From: SAR92 clade bacterium H231
GTDB lineage: Bacteria; Pseudomonadota; Gammaproteobacteria; Pseudomonadales; Porticoccaceae
Direction: 5' to 3'
Assembly: GCA_025153775.1 (NCBI GenBank)
Contig: JAOALC010000001.1
Location: forward strand, 248,001-312,000
Length of the DNA stretch: 64,000 nucleotides
A program made the position numbers and the translations under genes. Positions 51,581 to 61,061 of the stretch are shown here, piece by piece (positions within the stretch are counted from its first letter, which is position 1; every line of letters starts with the position of its first letter). The notes under the pieces were generated by a model. That model searched no databases. It worked only from the letters and a program-made list of their open reading frames with translations, and was not told where the DNA came from.

Positions 51581-54157
51581 TCAGAGCAGTTTCTTTAGTT
51601 CATAGACTAGGTCCAGGGCCTGTTTGGGCGATAGCTCATCTGGGCTCAATGCTTCAAGTCGCTTCTGTAGTTCGGTATTGACTGGAGGTAAGAATAGTTC
51701 TACCTGACTGGGGTGGGGCTGGGCTTTAGCTGCCGGACTAATAACGCCGGAGCTACCGGCCTCCAACAGTGCCAATTCCTGACGGGCCAGATTGATCACA
51801 TCGGCGGGTATACCAGCCAGTTTAGCTACCTGAATACCATAGCTCTGACTTGCGGGGCCGTCCTGTACCGAGTGCAGAAACACTATGCTGTCGTTATATT
51901 CTGTGGCATCCAGATGCACATTCACAGTGCCTGCCACCTTGTCGGGCAGAGCCGTCAGCTCAAAGTAATGGGTGGCGAAGAGGGTGAAGGCTCTGACTTT
52001 TTCTGCCAGATGAAAGGCGCAGGCCCAGGCCAGGGACAGCCCGTCAAAGGTGCTGGTGCCACGGCCTACTTCATCCATTAACACCAGGCTCCGGTCAGTG
52101 GCATTGTGCAAAATATTGGCGGTTTCTGTCATCTCAACCATAAAGGTAGAGCGCCCACCAGCCAGGTCATCGGAGGAGCCTATGCGAGTAAAAATACGAT
52201 CAACCAACCCTATGGTGGCGGCACTGGCCGGAACAAAGCTGCCTATTTGAGCCAGTAGAACAATCAGTGCGGCCTGACGCATATAGGTGGATTTACCACC
52301 CATATTGGGGCCTGTGATCACTAGCATTTTGCGCTCCTGATTCATTATCAGGTCATTGGCTACAAAGGGGTCGCTGGAGACCTGCTCCACCACTGGGTGA
52401 CGGCCTCCCTCTATATGAATGCCTGGCTCTGTCTGCAATAAGGGTTTGCAGAAGCTTAGGCTTTGGGCGCGCTCGGCCAATGTGGCTAGCACATCAAGTT
52501 CGGCCACGGCGGCGGCACAGGCCTGTAGCTGGGCCAAATCCTGATTTAATGTTTCAAGAAGTTGCTCATAGAGATGCTTCTCACGGTTGAGTGCTCTGCT
52601 CTTGGCACTCAGGGCTTTATCCTCGAACTCTTTAAGTTCGGGGGTGATAAAGCGCTCGGCATTTTTTAAGGTCTGGCGGCGAATATATTCCACCGGTGCG
52701 TTATCACTCTGCCCCCGGGAGATTTCAATATAGTAGCCATGCACCCGGTTAAAGCCGACCTTGAGGCTGGAGATGCCGGTGCTAGCTTTTTCTCGCTCTT
52801 CCATTGCCAGCAGAAATTCACCGGCATTGGTATTTAGGGCTCTGAGCTCGTCCAGTTCTGGGTCGAAGCCATCGGCAATAACCCCGCCATCGCGGATTAC
52901 CACCGGAGGATTTTCCTGAATAGCCCCAGCCAGTAACTCCACCAAATGGGGCAGGGGTTTGGCCCCTGTGGCCAGCTGCTGCAGGTGGGGTATCTCAGCA
53001 ACCTTTAACTCACTGGCAATCTGCGGCAGCACTGCCAGAGAGTCCAGTAGGCGAGTAAGATCTCTGGGCCGGGCGGATCTCAGGGCAACTCTGGTAAGAA
53101 TTCGCTCCATATCACCCACCTGTTTCAGGTGGTTGTGGAGACTCTCATAGAGATAGTTATTTTGCACCGCGGAGATACTGTCCTGGCGCGCCTGCAGTGC
53201 AGCCAGATCCTGTAATGGTTGATTCAACCAGCGACGCAGCAGCCTGCTGGCCATGCTGGTCGAGCTGTTGTCCAGCACATCAAAGAGGGTATTTTGCTCA
53301 CCGCCGGTTAAATTGATATCCAGCTCTAAATTCCTCCGGCTGGAAGCATCCAGAGCAACCCTATCTTCGCGGTTTTCGGCGCTGATACTTCGGATATGGG
53401 GCAGATTATTGCGCTGTGTATCCAGTGCATATTGCAACAGACAGCCGGCCGCGCTGAGCCCCGCAGGGAGGTGATCGCAGCCAAACCCAGCTAAATCTTT
53501 GGTGCCAAACTGCTTATTGAGCAGACGCTGGGCACTGTCCAGATCAAACTCCCAGGGTGCGCGGTAGCGAACCCCTGAGGACTGCTGCAAAAAATCATCG
53601 GTGGGCAGGTCCTCAGAAATTAATAGCTCAACCGGATTAAGGCGCTGTAGTTCAGCATGCAGTTCATCTGCACTGTCCAGCTGCAGCAGTTGGAAGCGAC
53701 CACTGCTCATATCCAATGTGGCTATACCCAGCTGACTGTCTCGCTGGGTAATGGCGGCAAGTAAATTATCGGCCCGGTCATCGAGCAGGGCTTCATCAGT
53801 TAGGGTGCCTGGAGTGAGAACGCGCATAACCGCTCGCTCTACCGGACCTTTGCTGGTTTCCGGATCTCCAATTTGCTCACAGATAGCGACCGAAAGGCCC
53901 TGCTTAACCAGCTTGGCTATATAGTTCTCTGCTGCATGGTAGGGCACGCCGCACATTGGAATGGGGTTGCCATTGGTTTTGCCCCTGGCAGTCAGGGTGA
54001 TATCTAGCAGTTGACTGGCCTGTTTGGCATCGTCAAAAAATAGCTCGTAAAAATCACCCATGCGGTAGAAAACAATATCATTGGGGTGCTCGGCCTTGAT
54101 GCGCAGGTACTGCTGCATCATGGGGGTGTGGGGGCTGGATTCTGCGGTTGCTTTCAT
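51581..54157 (-). CDS. mutS: DNA mismatch repair protein MutS
   Basis: An 858-residue MutS. The N-terminal mismatch-recognition region [29 protein letters not shown] contains the FYE motif that stacks on the mismatch. Connector, core and clamp domains follow, then the ATPase with Walker [14 protein letters not shown], Walker [13 protein letters not shown] and the FATHYFEL switch. The C-terminal [21 protein letters not shown] is the tetramerisation tail. I chose ATG at 54157; a TTG 18 bp upstream is also open. No mutL is in the window. Confidence 0.97.
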   Translation of the reverse strand: MKATAESSPHTPMMQQYLRIKAEHPNDIVFYRMGDFYELFFDDAKQASQLLDITLTARGKTNGNPIPMCGVPYHAAENYIAKLVKQGLSVAICEQIGDPETSKGPVERAVMRVLTPGTLTDEALLDDRADNLLAAITQRDSQLGIATLDMSSGRFQLLQLDSADELHAELQRLNPVELLISEDLPTDDFLQQSSGVRYRAPWEFDLDSAQRLLNKQFGTKDLAGFGCDHLPAGLSAAGCLLQYALDTQRNNLPHIRSISAENREDRVALDASSRRNLELDINLTGGEQNTLFDVLDNSSTSMASRLLRRWLNQPLQDLAALQARQDSISAVQNNYLYESLHNHLKQVGDMERILTRVALRSARPRDLTRLLDSLAVLPQIASELKVAEIPHLQQLATGAKPLPHLVELLAGAIQENPPVVIRDGGVIADGFDPELDELRALNTNAGEFLLAMEEREKASTGISSLKVGFNRVHGYYIEISRGQSDNAPVEYIRRQTLKNAERFITPELKEFEDKALSAKSRALNREKHLYEQLLETLNQDLAQLQACAAAVAELDVLATLAERAQSLSFCKPLLQTEPGIHIEGGRHPVVEQVSSDPFVANDLIMNQERKMLVITGPNMGGKSTYMRQAALIVLLAQIGSFVPASAATIGLVDRIFTRIGSSDDLAGGRSTFMVEMTETANILHNATDRSLVLMDEVGRGTSTFDGLSLAWACAFHLAEKVRAFTLFATHYFELTALPDKVAGTVNVHLDATEYNDSIVFLHSVQDGPASQSYGIQVAKLAGIPADVINLARQELALLEAGSSGVISPAAKAQPHPSQVELFLPPVNTELQKRLEALSPDELSPKQALDLVYELKKLL

Positions 54158-54407
54158 AGGGCCAAAACTGAGCAAGTTATCTGTAGGCGAAATTAAGTCC
54201 CTTAGTTTAGACCAAACTGATGGTTATAGCCTATTGAAATAGGCAGTATTGTTCGGTAAATCTGGCAATAATAGCTAACTTGCGGCATAACCTCTGTCGT
54301 TTGTTAAAGCTGGGCAGTAATGCTAAATTGCCCGGCTGAAATAACAGCAGTGACAAGGCTATTGGTGCTAGATGCCAATATATTCGGACAGACTTGGGGG
54401 ATGACAG

Positions 54408-55100
54408 ATGAGCGATGCAGTAACAGTAACAATTGAAAATGGCGTAGCGCGTATTGTAATGGACGATGGCAAGGTCAATGTTCTGGGCTATGCCATGTGG
54501 GATGCCCTAGAGGCTGCCTTTGATCAGGCCGAGGAGGCCGGAGCAGTGGTCATTCTGCAGGGTCGTGATGGTATTTTTTCCGGTGGTTTCGATCTTAAGG
54601 AAATGGGTAAAGGGCCGCAGAATGCTCTGGATTTGACATCCAGAGGGTCAAAGATGGCGCGCCGAATACTGTCATTCCCCACTCCGGTGATCGGAGTATC
54701 TACGGGGCACTGTATTGCCATGGGCGCATTTCTGATGCTGGCCTGCGACTACCGCATCGGTGCTGCAGGTGAATTTAAGGTGGGGCTTAACGAAACGATA
54801 ATTGGCATGACCATGCACAATTTCGGTATTGAACTGGCCCGTTATAGAATTCCATTAAATTACTACAGTCGCGCAGTGATCAATGCCGAGATATGGAGCC
54901 CGCAAGATGCTATAGCTGCAGGGTTTTATGATCGTACAGCGCCAGCAGAGCAACTGGATAGCGCAGCTACTATGGCGGCCGAAACATTTGGCAATTTGGA
55001 TATGACTGCGTTTAATGGCACCAAAAACAAATCTCGCAAAGATTTACTGGCGTTACTGGATCGCTGTATAGAAATAGATCTGGTAGCCCCCGGCAGCTAA
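54408..55100 (+). CDS. Enoyl-CoA hydratase/isomerase (crotonase) family protein
   Basis: A 230-residue crotonase-fold protein. Oxyanion-hole parts are GRDGIFSGGFDLKEM and STGHCIAMGAFLMLACDYRIG. GLNETIIGMTMHNFGIELA occupies the region of one catalytic Glu. The second Glu position is not clear. It is shorter than typical hydratases (about 260 residues). The substrate is unknown. It is monocistronic, divergent from mutS, with a strong terminator. Confidence 0.87.
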   Translation: MSDAVTVTIENGVARIVMDDGKVNVLGYAMWDALEAAFDQAEEAGAVVILQGRDGIFSGGFDLKEMGKGPQNALDLTSRGSKMARRILSFPTPVIGVSTGHCIAMGAFLMLACDYRIGAAGEFKVGLNETIIGMTMHNFGIELARYRIPLNYYSRAVINAEIWSPQDAIAAGFYDRTAPAEQLDSAATMAAETFGNLDMTAFNGTKNKSRKDLLALLDRCIEIDLVAPGS

Positions 55101-55135
55101 CCGACCCCCCAAAAACATCTGTTTGATAACAGAGA

Positions 55136-55168
55136 TTCCGCGCCCTGCAGGGTGCGGAACGGTTTTTT
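55136..55168 (+). terminator. Terminator of the crotonase gene
   Basis: The stem TTCCGC-CCTGCAGG-GCGGAA (TTCCGCGCCCTGCAGGGTGC core) is followed by CGGTTTTTT. It lies 36 bp after the stop. Confidence 0.85.
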
Positions 55169-55249
55169 ATGGCCTTTTAAAAAAATTGTTTTGAAGGTAT
55201 TATCCGTTTATGAATAGACTCTAAGGCTAAATTAACACGGGTAGTTTAA

Positions 55250-55846
55250 ATGACCGAGACTGACAACAAAGCCATTTTAGAGAGCCTGTTAACCGGGTTC
55301 TCCACGGCAGATGTTGGGCTGCTAATGCCTTTTCTGGAGGCTAAGGATGTAGCTGGCGGCACTGTGGTTATTACCCATGGAGGTAAGGACGCAGATGTTT
55401 ACTTTTTGCTGGGCGGGTCGTTTAGTGTTTTGGAAAAAGTGAATATTAATGGATCCACCGTTATTCTCAACACAGCTTCATTCTCGGGACCCAGTATTCT
55501 CGGAGAGGTGAATTTGCTTAACCAGACCCAGAGAACAGCCACCGTAGTCTGTAGGCAGTCCTGTGGCAGCTATATGCTGAGTCATGATCAATTTGAGCGC
55601 ATTGCAGATACCAGACCCAAGCTGGCTATTAAGTTGCTAAAGCTTTTTGGCTCAATGGTATCGTCCAGACAGATAGCTTTTCAGCACAGTGTCAGAGCCA
55701 ATATTTTAAAGGATGCCCGCAGTATTGAAGCTGCGGTCTACAAGCTAGGGCGCTATACCGGCAAGGTTTATAAAGCTGATGCTGAGTTAACACAAAGACT
55801 GTTTAGCGCTGACTTAGAAGGCACAAATTATAATTCTTTTGGATAG
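55250..55846 (+). CDS. Cyclic-nucleotide-binding domain protein
   Basis: A 198-residue protein with one cNMP-binding (CAP_ED) domain, about residues 15-135. GGKDADVYFLLGGSFSVLE gives the beta-roll. GPSILGEVNLLNQTQRTATVVC is the phosphate-binding cassette, with the cNMP-contacting Glu and Arg. The C-terminal part is helical with no DNA-binding helix-turn-helix, so it is not a Crp-type regulator. It sits 95 bp upstream of siaC and next to a class III cyclase gene, which suggests it is an effector of the cAMP (or cGMP) made by this locus. Confidence 0.85.
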   Translation: MTETDNKAILESLLTGFSTADVGLLMPFLEAKDVAGGTVVITHGGKDADVYFLLGGSFSVLEKVNINGSTVILNTASFSGPSILGEVNLLNQTQRTATVVCRQSCGSYMLSHDQFERIADTRPKLAIKLLKLFGSMVSSRQIAFQHSVRANILKDARSIEAAVYKLGRYTGKVYKADAELTQRLFSADLEGTNYNSFG

Positions 55847-55941
55847 GTTGATTTTGAAAATAACCAGTTAAACCTATTCTGGATTATGGCAATCCACTTA
55901 CCTGTAAGCAGTGCTTGCAGGAAGATTTATCGGAGCTCTGT

Positions 55942-56304
55942 ATGATTATCCCGGCTGCTAGCCGAACGCCTGAAGTGGCTTTTTCTGCCCAGACCTGCAG
56001 TTTTAAAGGTGAGTGTTATCCCGAGGATATCAGTGAGTTCTCGGCGCCCATTATGGAGAAACTAGGGTCTGATGTGACTGCGGCTGATTCCTATCAGGTC
56101 GATATAGAGCTCTATTACTTTAACAGTTCATCGGCGAAATTTTTATTTGATCTGTTTGAATTTCTCGATCTTTGTGCAGCGGACAATAAGCAGATTGGTG
56201 TTACCTGGAGATATAGGGCCGATGACGACACCATGCAGGACGCTGGCGATGAGTTTTCCGAAGATCTAGAAAATCTTTTATTTACAATGGAGAAAATCGA
56301 TTGA
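55942..56304 (+). CDS. siaC: SiaC-like regulatory phosphoprotein (DUF1987)
   Basis: A 120-residue SiaC-family protein. YYFNSSSAKFLFDLFEFLD (about residues 58-76) is the family core and probably includes the phosphoacceptor, a Thr in Pseudomonas SiaC as I recall; here Ser62-64 occupy the position. In Pseudomonas aeruginosa the kinase SiaB phosphorylates SiaC, the phosphatase SiaA reverses this, and unphosphorylated SiaC activates the diguanylate cyclase SiaD. The start at 55942 has GGAG 7 bp upstream. It is followed by siaB after 49 bp. Confidence 0.85.
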   Translation: MIIPAASRTPEVAFSAQTCSFKGECYPEDISEFSAPIMEKLGSDVTAADSYQVDIELYYFNSSSAKFLFDLFEFLDLCAADNKQIGVTWRYRADDDTMQDAGDEFSEDLENLLFTMEKID

Positions 56305-56353
56305 AACCCGCTTTTAGCTCGGCGACTGAGTTCAGTTGGGGAAGGAGCAATCA

Positions 56354-56884
56354 ATGAATACCAAGTCCATACAACTTCATGAGTTAATGCTGTCCAGAGG
56401 TACCTTCTTCTGTTACTCGGGCCCTCTGTCTGAAGAGGTGCTGACCAGTATCTCCGCAGTGGTCAAAGAGCAGTTGACCGACTCTAAGTCAGATATTGCT
56501 ATTAAGACCAAGGTATTTGGTATCTTTATTGAGCAGGCGCAAAATATTATTCGCTATTCTGGCTCAAGAGTAGATAAAAGCGGTGTTGGCTCTGTGTCTA
56601 TCAGTCATACAGATTCTGGATTTATGCTCGAATCTGTCAATGAAATTATCAGCTCTGACCAGCAGAGGATTGAAGAAATTCTGGGGCAGCTCAAGGGAAT
56701 GGATGCTGACCAACTCAAGGCAGCTTACAAAGAGCGGATTAAGAATGGGCCACCGGCCGGAAGCACAGGTGCTGGGCTGGGGTTTATTGAAGTGGCGCGC
56801 CGCAGTTCTAGCTTTGATTATGCCTTTGAAGAGCACCATGGGGTTAGGCTGTTTCTCTACCGGGGCTGGGTTGATACCCAATAG
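56354..56884 (+). CDS. siaB: SiaB-like protein kinase (DUF6272)
   Basis: A 176-residue GHKL-like kinase of the SiaB family. GTFFCYSGPLSEEVLTSISA opens the fold, IFIEQAQNIIRYSG is the N-box-like helix, and PAGSTGAGLGFIEVARRSS is the glycine-rich ATP lid. Its expected target is SiaC, encoded immediately upstream. The start at 56354 has AAGGAG upstream. It converges with the cyclase gene. Confidence 0.85.
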   Translation: MNTKSIQLHELMLSRGTFFCYSGPLSEEVLTSISAVVKEQLTDSKSDIAIKTKVFGIFIEQAQNIIRYSGSRVDKSGVGSVSISHTDSGFMLESVNEIISSDQQRIEEILGQLKGMDADQLKAAYKERIKNGPPAGSTGAGLGFIEVARRSSSFDYAFEEHHGVRLFLYRGWVDTQ

Positions 56885-56934
56885 AGTTACTTGCTCTGCT
56901 CATCCATACTGACTGCCTCGACAGTTCTGTGGCA

Positions 56935-57966
56935 CTAACCTTTTTCTATATGTTTTTCGACTTTTTGCAGAGCCTCTTGAAGGGATTGCTGCAGCTGTTT
57001 AATTTCCGCGCTGTTTAAGCTGGCAAGGCGTGCTCGCAGGTGAGACTGATCGGCTTCGATGGAGATTGCCGAGGCAGACTGGTTCTGGTCGAGCACTTTA
57101 AATGTGCGCACAGGATTGGCTATCCCTTTCATTTTAATAGCCTCGGATTCGCGGCAGAGTATGCTATCTCTCACCAGGTTATAGCTGTCTTCGGACAGAA
57201 GAATACTGTTAGCCTCGGCCTGGTTCTCAAGTCTTGAAGCTACATTGACGCCGCCGCCGACCACTGTGTAGTCGAGGCGATGCTCTGAGCCAAAGTTACC
57301 CACAGTACAGTAAGCCGTATTAATACCAATGCGCATACGAAATGGCTGGTGCAGGCCATAGTCCACCCATCTGTCCGACAGCTCTTCAAGTCGCTGTTGC
57401 ATGGCAATAGCCATTGAGACACAGCGAATAGCATCCTCTTTAATGCCCTGGCTCTCCGGATCACCAAAAAATATCATAATCGCATCGCCAATATACTTAT
57501 CAATCGTAGCGCCGTATTCAAGCGCAATGGCGGACATCTCATCCAGATAGTAATTCAGCGCGTCGGTAAGGTCCTCGGATTCAAGACTATCGGTGATTGA
57601 GGTAAAGCCCACTAGGTCAGAAAAAAATATGGTTAGCTTCTTGCGCGAACTGGCCCGGCTGACTGTCTGGGTGCCGCTAAAAATAGATTGATAAAGCTGA
57701 GGCGAGAGATATTTGGCCAGCTGATTTGACAGTCCCTCCAGCTGAGCATTTTTTTCCTGAGTCTCACGGGCCAGTTCACTCAGGCGATCGGCACTCCGGT
57801 CATTGAACTTTACCAGTCGCTTAGTCGTTTTTAGCAGATGTTTATACTGATCTAGAAGTTGCCGGTAGTCGGCTTTGGGTAAATCAGCGCGGTCCTCTTC
57901 CAAAAGTATCTCTGCATCGGATACCAATTTATCCTCAGTGCGAAAAATAGCATCATTGTTTGCCAT
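56935..57966 (-). CDS. Class III adenylyl cyclase with N-terminal coiled coil
   Basis: A 343-residue soluble cyclase. Residues about 30-85 form a coiled coil (YRQLLDQYKHLLKTTKRLV); the catalytic domain spans about 105-290. Metal Asp117 (FFSDLVGFTS) and Asp161 (KYIGDAIMIFFGD), purine-specifying Lys157 and Asp232 (RLDYTVVGGG), and transition-state Asn241 and Arg245 (NVASRLE) are all present. That is the adenylyl-cyclase set, so the product should be cAMP. There is no GGDEF domain. It lies between siaB (convergent) and siaA (divergent), the place where the Sia output enzyme is expected. The coiled coil is a possible SiaC docking site, by inference. Confidence 0.92.
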   Translation of the reverse strand: MANNDAIFRTEDKLVSDAEILLEEDRADLPKADYRQLLDQYKHLLKTTKRLVKFNDRSADRLSELARETQEKNAQLEGLSNQLAKYLSPQLYQSIFSGTQTVSRASSRKKLTIFFSDLVGFTSITDSLESEDLTDALNYYLDEMSAIALEYGATIDKYIGDAIMIFFGDPESQGIKEDAIRCVSMAIAMQQRLEELSDRWVDYGLHQPFRMRIGINTAYCTVGNFGSEHRLDYTVVGGGVNVASRLENQAEANSILLSEDSYNLVRDSILCRESEAIKMKGIANPVRTFKVLDQNQSASAISIEADQSHLRARLASLNSAEIKQLQQSLQEALQKVEKHIEKG

Positions 57967-58100
57967 CGCTTTCTTCTCCTATCTGCCCTTGCCGAAAATC
58001 GCTGGCACTCAGTTAAGATTGAATTTCAGCATCTTTTTATGACAAAATCTATTCATTAATAAATAATAAGATCCTGGGCTATTTTGAAAGAGACGGCAGC

Positions 58101-60416
58101 ATGACCACAAAAGTGCAAATCCTGGTGTTGGCGGTATTCGGTAATCTTGGTCTGGCTAGCATATTTCTGCTGCTGAACTTAAATCAACTGGCCGGCCAGG
58201 AAAAAGCCTATCTAGAGGATGCGGCTTTGGTTTACGAGCAGGCATGGACTGCAGCATCAGATAATGTATTTAAAAACTCATTGGGACTCTGGCACCCTAT
58301 TAGCGGCGAGCCGGCCAAAACGGCCATCTGGACTCAAGCAGCCAATCCCCTGCTAGAGGCGATTGCCAGCACAGATCAAACTGCTCTTACGCTGGTGCTC
58401 GACGGCCTATTCGAGGAAGCACTGGGTCAGGGCTCCCTGAGCTTTGTGTCGTTTTTTACCAACAGCAATGATTTAACTTACTGTAGCTCGGGGGCTGATC
58501 AGTCTGCAGTTGATAGCTGCGTAGCTGTAGCGCTCTCTGAGCGCAGCCCCTCTGAAGCTGCGCAGTCTCAGGCTGGTACTCTCAGCCAGAGACTTGAAGT
58601 CTCTGCGCGCCCTGATTTACTCACTGTGGCTGGCGGCCACAGTGGCAGCCACTCTGCAGCCTTTCATATACTTCATGTTGATTTTTCTGCCGCTGGAGAA
58701 CATCTGGGTACCCTGGTTCTGGGCAAAGATCTGCAGCCGGTTATGAGTTTTTTTGAAGCTGAGTTTGAGGTAAATCTGGCGATTGAGTTGGAGGGTACGC
58801 TGATTGGAGCAGACCATTGGCTGGCGAGCGCACCGGATTCTGAGACAGCTTCCAATGTCGACAGGTCGCAACAGATTTTCTCTGTGATTGGTGAGCGCCG
58901 GGAAGTATTGGCAAACCAGGGGCATTTTGGCTTTACTGATGCTAGTCTCGAGGGTTCAATTTTCGGCTTTCCGGTCAATAAAACCCCCATTGGCGAGCAG
59001 GCGTGGTTTCTTGTGCTGCGAGATCAGCGAGCCGGTCTGCAGCTGAGCAGGCAAGTTATCCAGTCGAGGTTGATCACAGGTATAGGTCTATTTGTACTGG
59101 TTTTGGTTGCTATGGTGGCGCTGATTAACTACGCCTTTAATGGCATTGCCAGGGCAATCAGTGTTCTGCAGGCGCTAATTCAAGGGGATGATTCGGTGTC
59201 TATAGAGCAGGGCAGAAACTGGCTGCGCTCTAATGATGATGAAATAGCCCGGCTCTCTCAGGCGCTCGAAGCCTATAAGTCCCATCTTATTGAAATGGAA
59301 GATATCAAGCTCTATCAGCAGTACAACCGTCAGCAGCGAGACGCTATTCTGATGGATAAAATGCGCCTGCTCGCCGATCAACTGGATGGCGAGGCCAAAA
59401 AGCTCATTTTGTCAGATGTGGCCAAGATGCAACAGATGGCCAACAGCAGGCCAAAAGAGGGCAGCGAAGATGCCTCTGTTGAACTTATGTCTATGGCTTT
59501 CTCCCGAATGTCTCAGGAGGTGGTGACCCTCCTGGATGCCCGAACCCAGGAGATGCAGCAGGCCTACGAGCAGGCATCTAATGCCAACAGGGAGATCCAG
59601 AGCTCTATTAACTATGCCGCCAAATTACAGAGAGCTCTGTTGAAGACTGAGAGTTTTCCCGATGACGTCAATATTCATATCACTTGGAAACCCAGGGATT
59701 TAGTGGGTGGTGATATCTATCTGGTTAGAACCATTGGCAGCAAGACTATTATTGCGGTTATTGACTGTACCGGTCACGGCGTGCCTGGAGCTTTTACCTC
59801 AGTGATTGCTCGCGCGGTTATAGACAGAGCGATCGAGGATAACAGCATCACCACAGCTGGTAGTTATCTATCCAAGTCCAATCGGCTGATCAAGGACATG
59901 CTGTTTCAGCACGGTGTTCAGGCTTCGGACTCCGATGCAGGTTTTGATGGCACGGTGTGTATTCTCGATAGAGATACTGGCCGACTGGAATTTGCCGGCG
60001 CCAACTCCTCATTGTTTATGCTGAACAATGGCGAGATTACCGAACTCAAAGGTGATCGAAAATCCGTCGGTGCCCGGCGCACTAGGGGTAACTATGAGTT
60101 TACAACCCAGGTAGTAGACGACCCCTCCGGGATGTTTGTGATGCTCACCGATGGGGTAACCGATGTGATGAATGAATTGCCTCAACCCACGGCCTTTGGC
60201 CGCAAGCGTTTAATGCGCCTGATAGCAACCATGGATACCCAAGACCCCCAGGTGCTGACTGACCATATTATGGAGGCTATTGATAGATACAGGGGTGACA
60301 GTGCTCTGCGCGATGATCTGACATTGCTGGCTTTCTATATAGACAGCCTAGAGCAAACTCGCCCCAGGGGCCTTTTAGAGACAGAACCCGAGCCAGAGCC
60401 AGAGCTGAATTTTTAA
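58101..60416 (+). CDS. siaA: SiaA-like membrane PP2C phosphatase
   Basis: A 771-residue membrane sensor phosphatase. TM1 lies at about residues 8-28 and TM2 at about 325-347 (LFVLVLVAMVALINYAF), enclosing a periplasmic sensor of about 300 residues. HAMP-like and coiled-coil linkers lead to a SpoIIE/PP2C domain (about 510-750). The metal-binding Asp538 (LVGGDIYLV) and Asp555 (VIDCTGHGVPGAF), TDGVTD and RDDLTLLAF are all visible. By homology it dephosphorylates SiaC in response to a periplasmic signal. The C-terminus is an acidic Glu-Pro repeat (EPEPEPE). It diverges from the cyclase gene. Confidence 0.9.
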   Translation: MTTKVQILVLAVFGNLGLASIFLLLNLNQLAGQEKAYLEDAALVYEQAWTAASDNVFKNSLGLWHPISGEPAKTAIWTQAANPLLEAIASTDQTALTLVLDGLFEEALGQGSLSFVSFFTNSNDLTYCSSGADQSAVDSCVAVALSERSPSEAAQSQAGTLSQRLEVSARPDLLTVAGGHSGSHSAAFHILHVDFSAAGEHLGTLVLGKDLQPVMSFFEAEFEVNLAIELEGTLIGADHWLASAPDSETASNVDRSQQIFSVIGERREVLANQGHFGFTDASLEGSIFGFPVNKTPIGEQAWFLVLRDQRAGLQLSRQVIQSRLITGIGLFVLVLVAMVALINYAFNGIARAISVLQALIQGDDSVSIEQGRNWLRSNDDEIARLSQALEAYKSHLIEMEDIKLYQQYNRQQRDAILMDKMRLLADQLDGEAKKLILSDVAKMQQMANSRPKEGSEDASVELMSMAFSRMSQEVVTLLDARTQEMQQAYEQASNANREIQSSINYAAKLQRALLKTESFPDDVNIHITWKPRDLVGGDIYLVRTIGSKTIIAVIDCTGHGVPGAFTSVIARAVIDRAIEDNSITTAGSYLSKSNRLIKDMLFQHGVQASDSDAGFDGTVCILDRDTGRLEFAGANSSLFMLNNGEITELKGDRKSVGARRTRGNYEFTTQVVDDPSGMFVMLTDGVTDVMNELPQPTAFGRKRLMRLIATMDTQDPQVLTDHIMEAIDRYRGDSALRDDLTLLAFYIDSLEQTRPRGLLETEPEPEPELNF

Positions 60417-60500
60417 CTGTCCGCACTAGGTTTCATCCATTGCTGTGAATTTGGCTCGAAACAGCTATCGGCAGCCTGCAAAGCGAGATACACTTTTGCA

Positions 60501-60998
60501 ATGAATTCTACTATCTCTCAACTATCAGCCGAAATCGGCAAAACCCTGGGTGCCCACAATGCCACCGTGACCTTTGCAGAGTCTTGCACCGGTGGTGGCG
60601 TTGCCCATGCCATTACCTCAGTGCCGGGAAGTTCTTCCTGGTTTGGTGCAGGCTTTGTCACCTATGCCAACAGTGCCAAGCATAAAATTTTGGGTGTATC
60701 CCCTGAGATTCTCAATTCAGAGGGTGCAGTCAGTGAACCTGTGGTGGCACAAATGGCAGCAGGCGCCATTGCCGCCGTGGGGGCTGACTTCGCTGTGGCT
60801 ATCAGCGGTATCGCCGGTCCCGGTGGTGGCACTGCAGAAAAACCAGTGGGTACGGTCTGGTTCTGCTGGACCGGACCCCAGGGCAGTCTGACTCAGAAAC
60901 ATTGTTTTTCTGGAGACCGCCACCAAGTGCGTGAGCAGGCGATCACAATTTGTTTAAAACAACTGTTGCATCAGGTTACTGGTTATTATACTGTATAA
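60501..60998 (+). CDS. CinA C-terminal domain protein (nicotinamide-nucleotide amidase, PncC)
   Basis: A 165-residue stand-alone CinA C-terminal domain. TFAESCTGGGVAHAITSVPG carries the catalytic Ser, and FAVAISGIAGPGGGTAEKPVGTVW is the second family motif. It deamidates NMN to NaMN in pyridine-nucleotide salvage. It lies directly upstream of recA, as in many gammaproteobacteria, and its stop codon falls inside the recA LexA box. Confidence 0.93.
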   Translation: MNSTISQLSAEIGKTLGAHNATVTFAESCTGGGVAHAITSVPGSSSWFGAGFVTYANSAKHKILGVSPEILNSEGAVSEPVVAQMAAGAIAAVGADFAVAISGIAGPGGGTAEKPVGTVWFCWTGPQGSLTQKHCFSGDRHQVREQAITICLKQLLHQVTGYYTV

Positions 60999-61006
60999 CC
61001 ATACAG
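60991..61006 (+). promoter_or_regulatory. LexA (SOS) box of recA
   Basis: CTGT-ATAACCAT-ACAG fits the gammaproteobacterial LexA consensus CTGT-N8-ACAG exactly. It lies 56 bp before the recA ATG and includes the cinA stop codon (60996-60998). A possible promoter (TTGCAT at 60966-60971, TACTGT at 60989-60994, 17-bp spacer) would have its -10 box covered by LexA. Confidence 0.88.
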
Positions 61007-61061
61007 CTACTGATTAAGTAACCAGTAATTAAAAACATCGCAAAATTTCGAGGATACAATT

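Noticed and set aside
56935-57966. Diguanylate cyclase SiaD
   Set aside because: There is no GGDEF motif; the catalytic residues are those of class III adenylyl cyclases.
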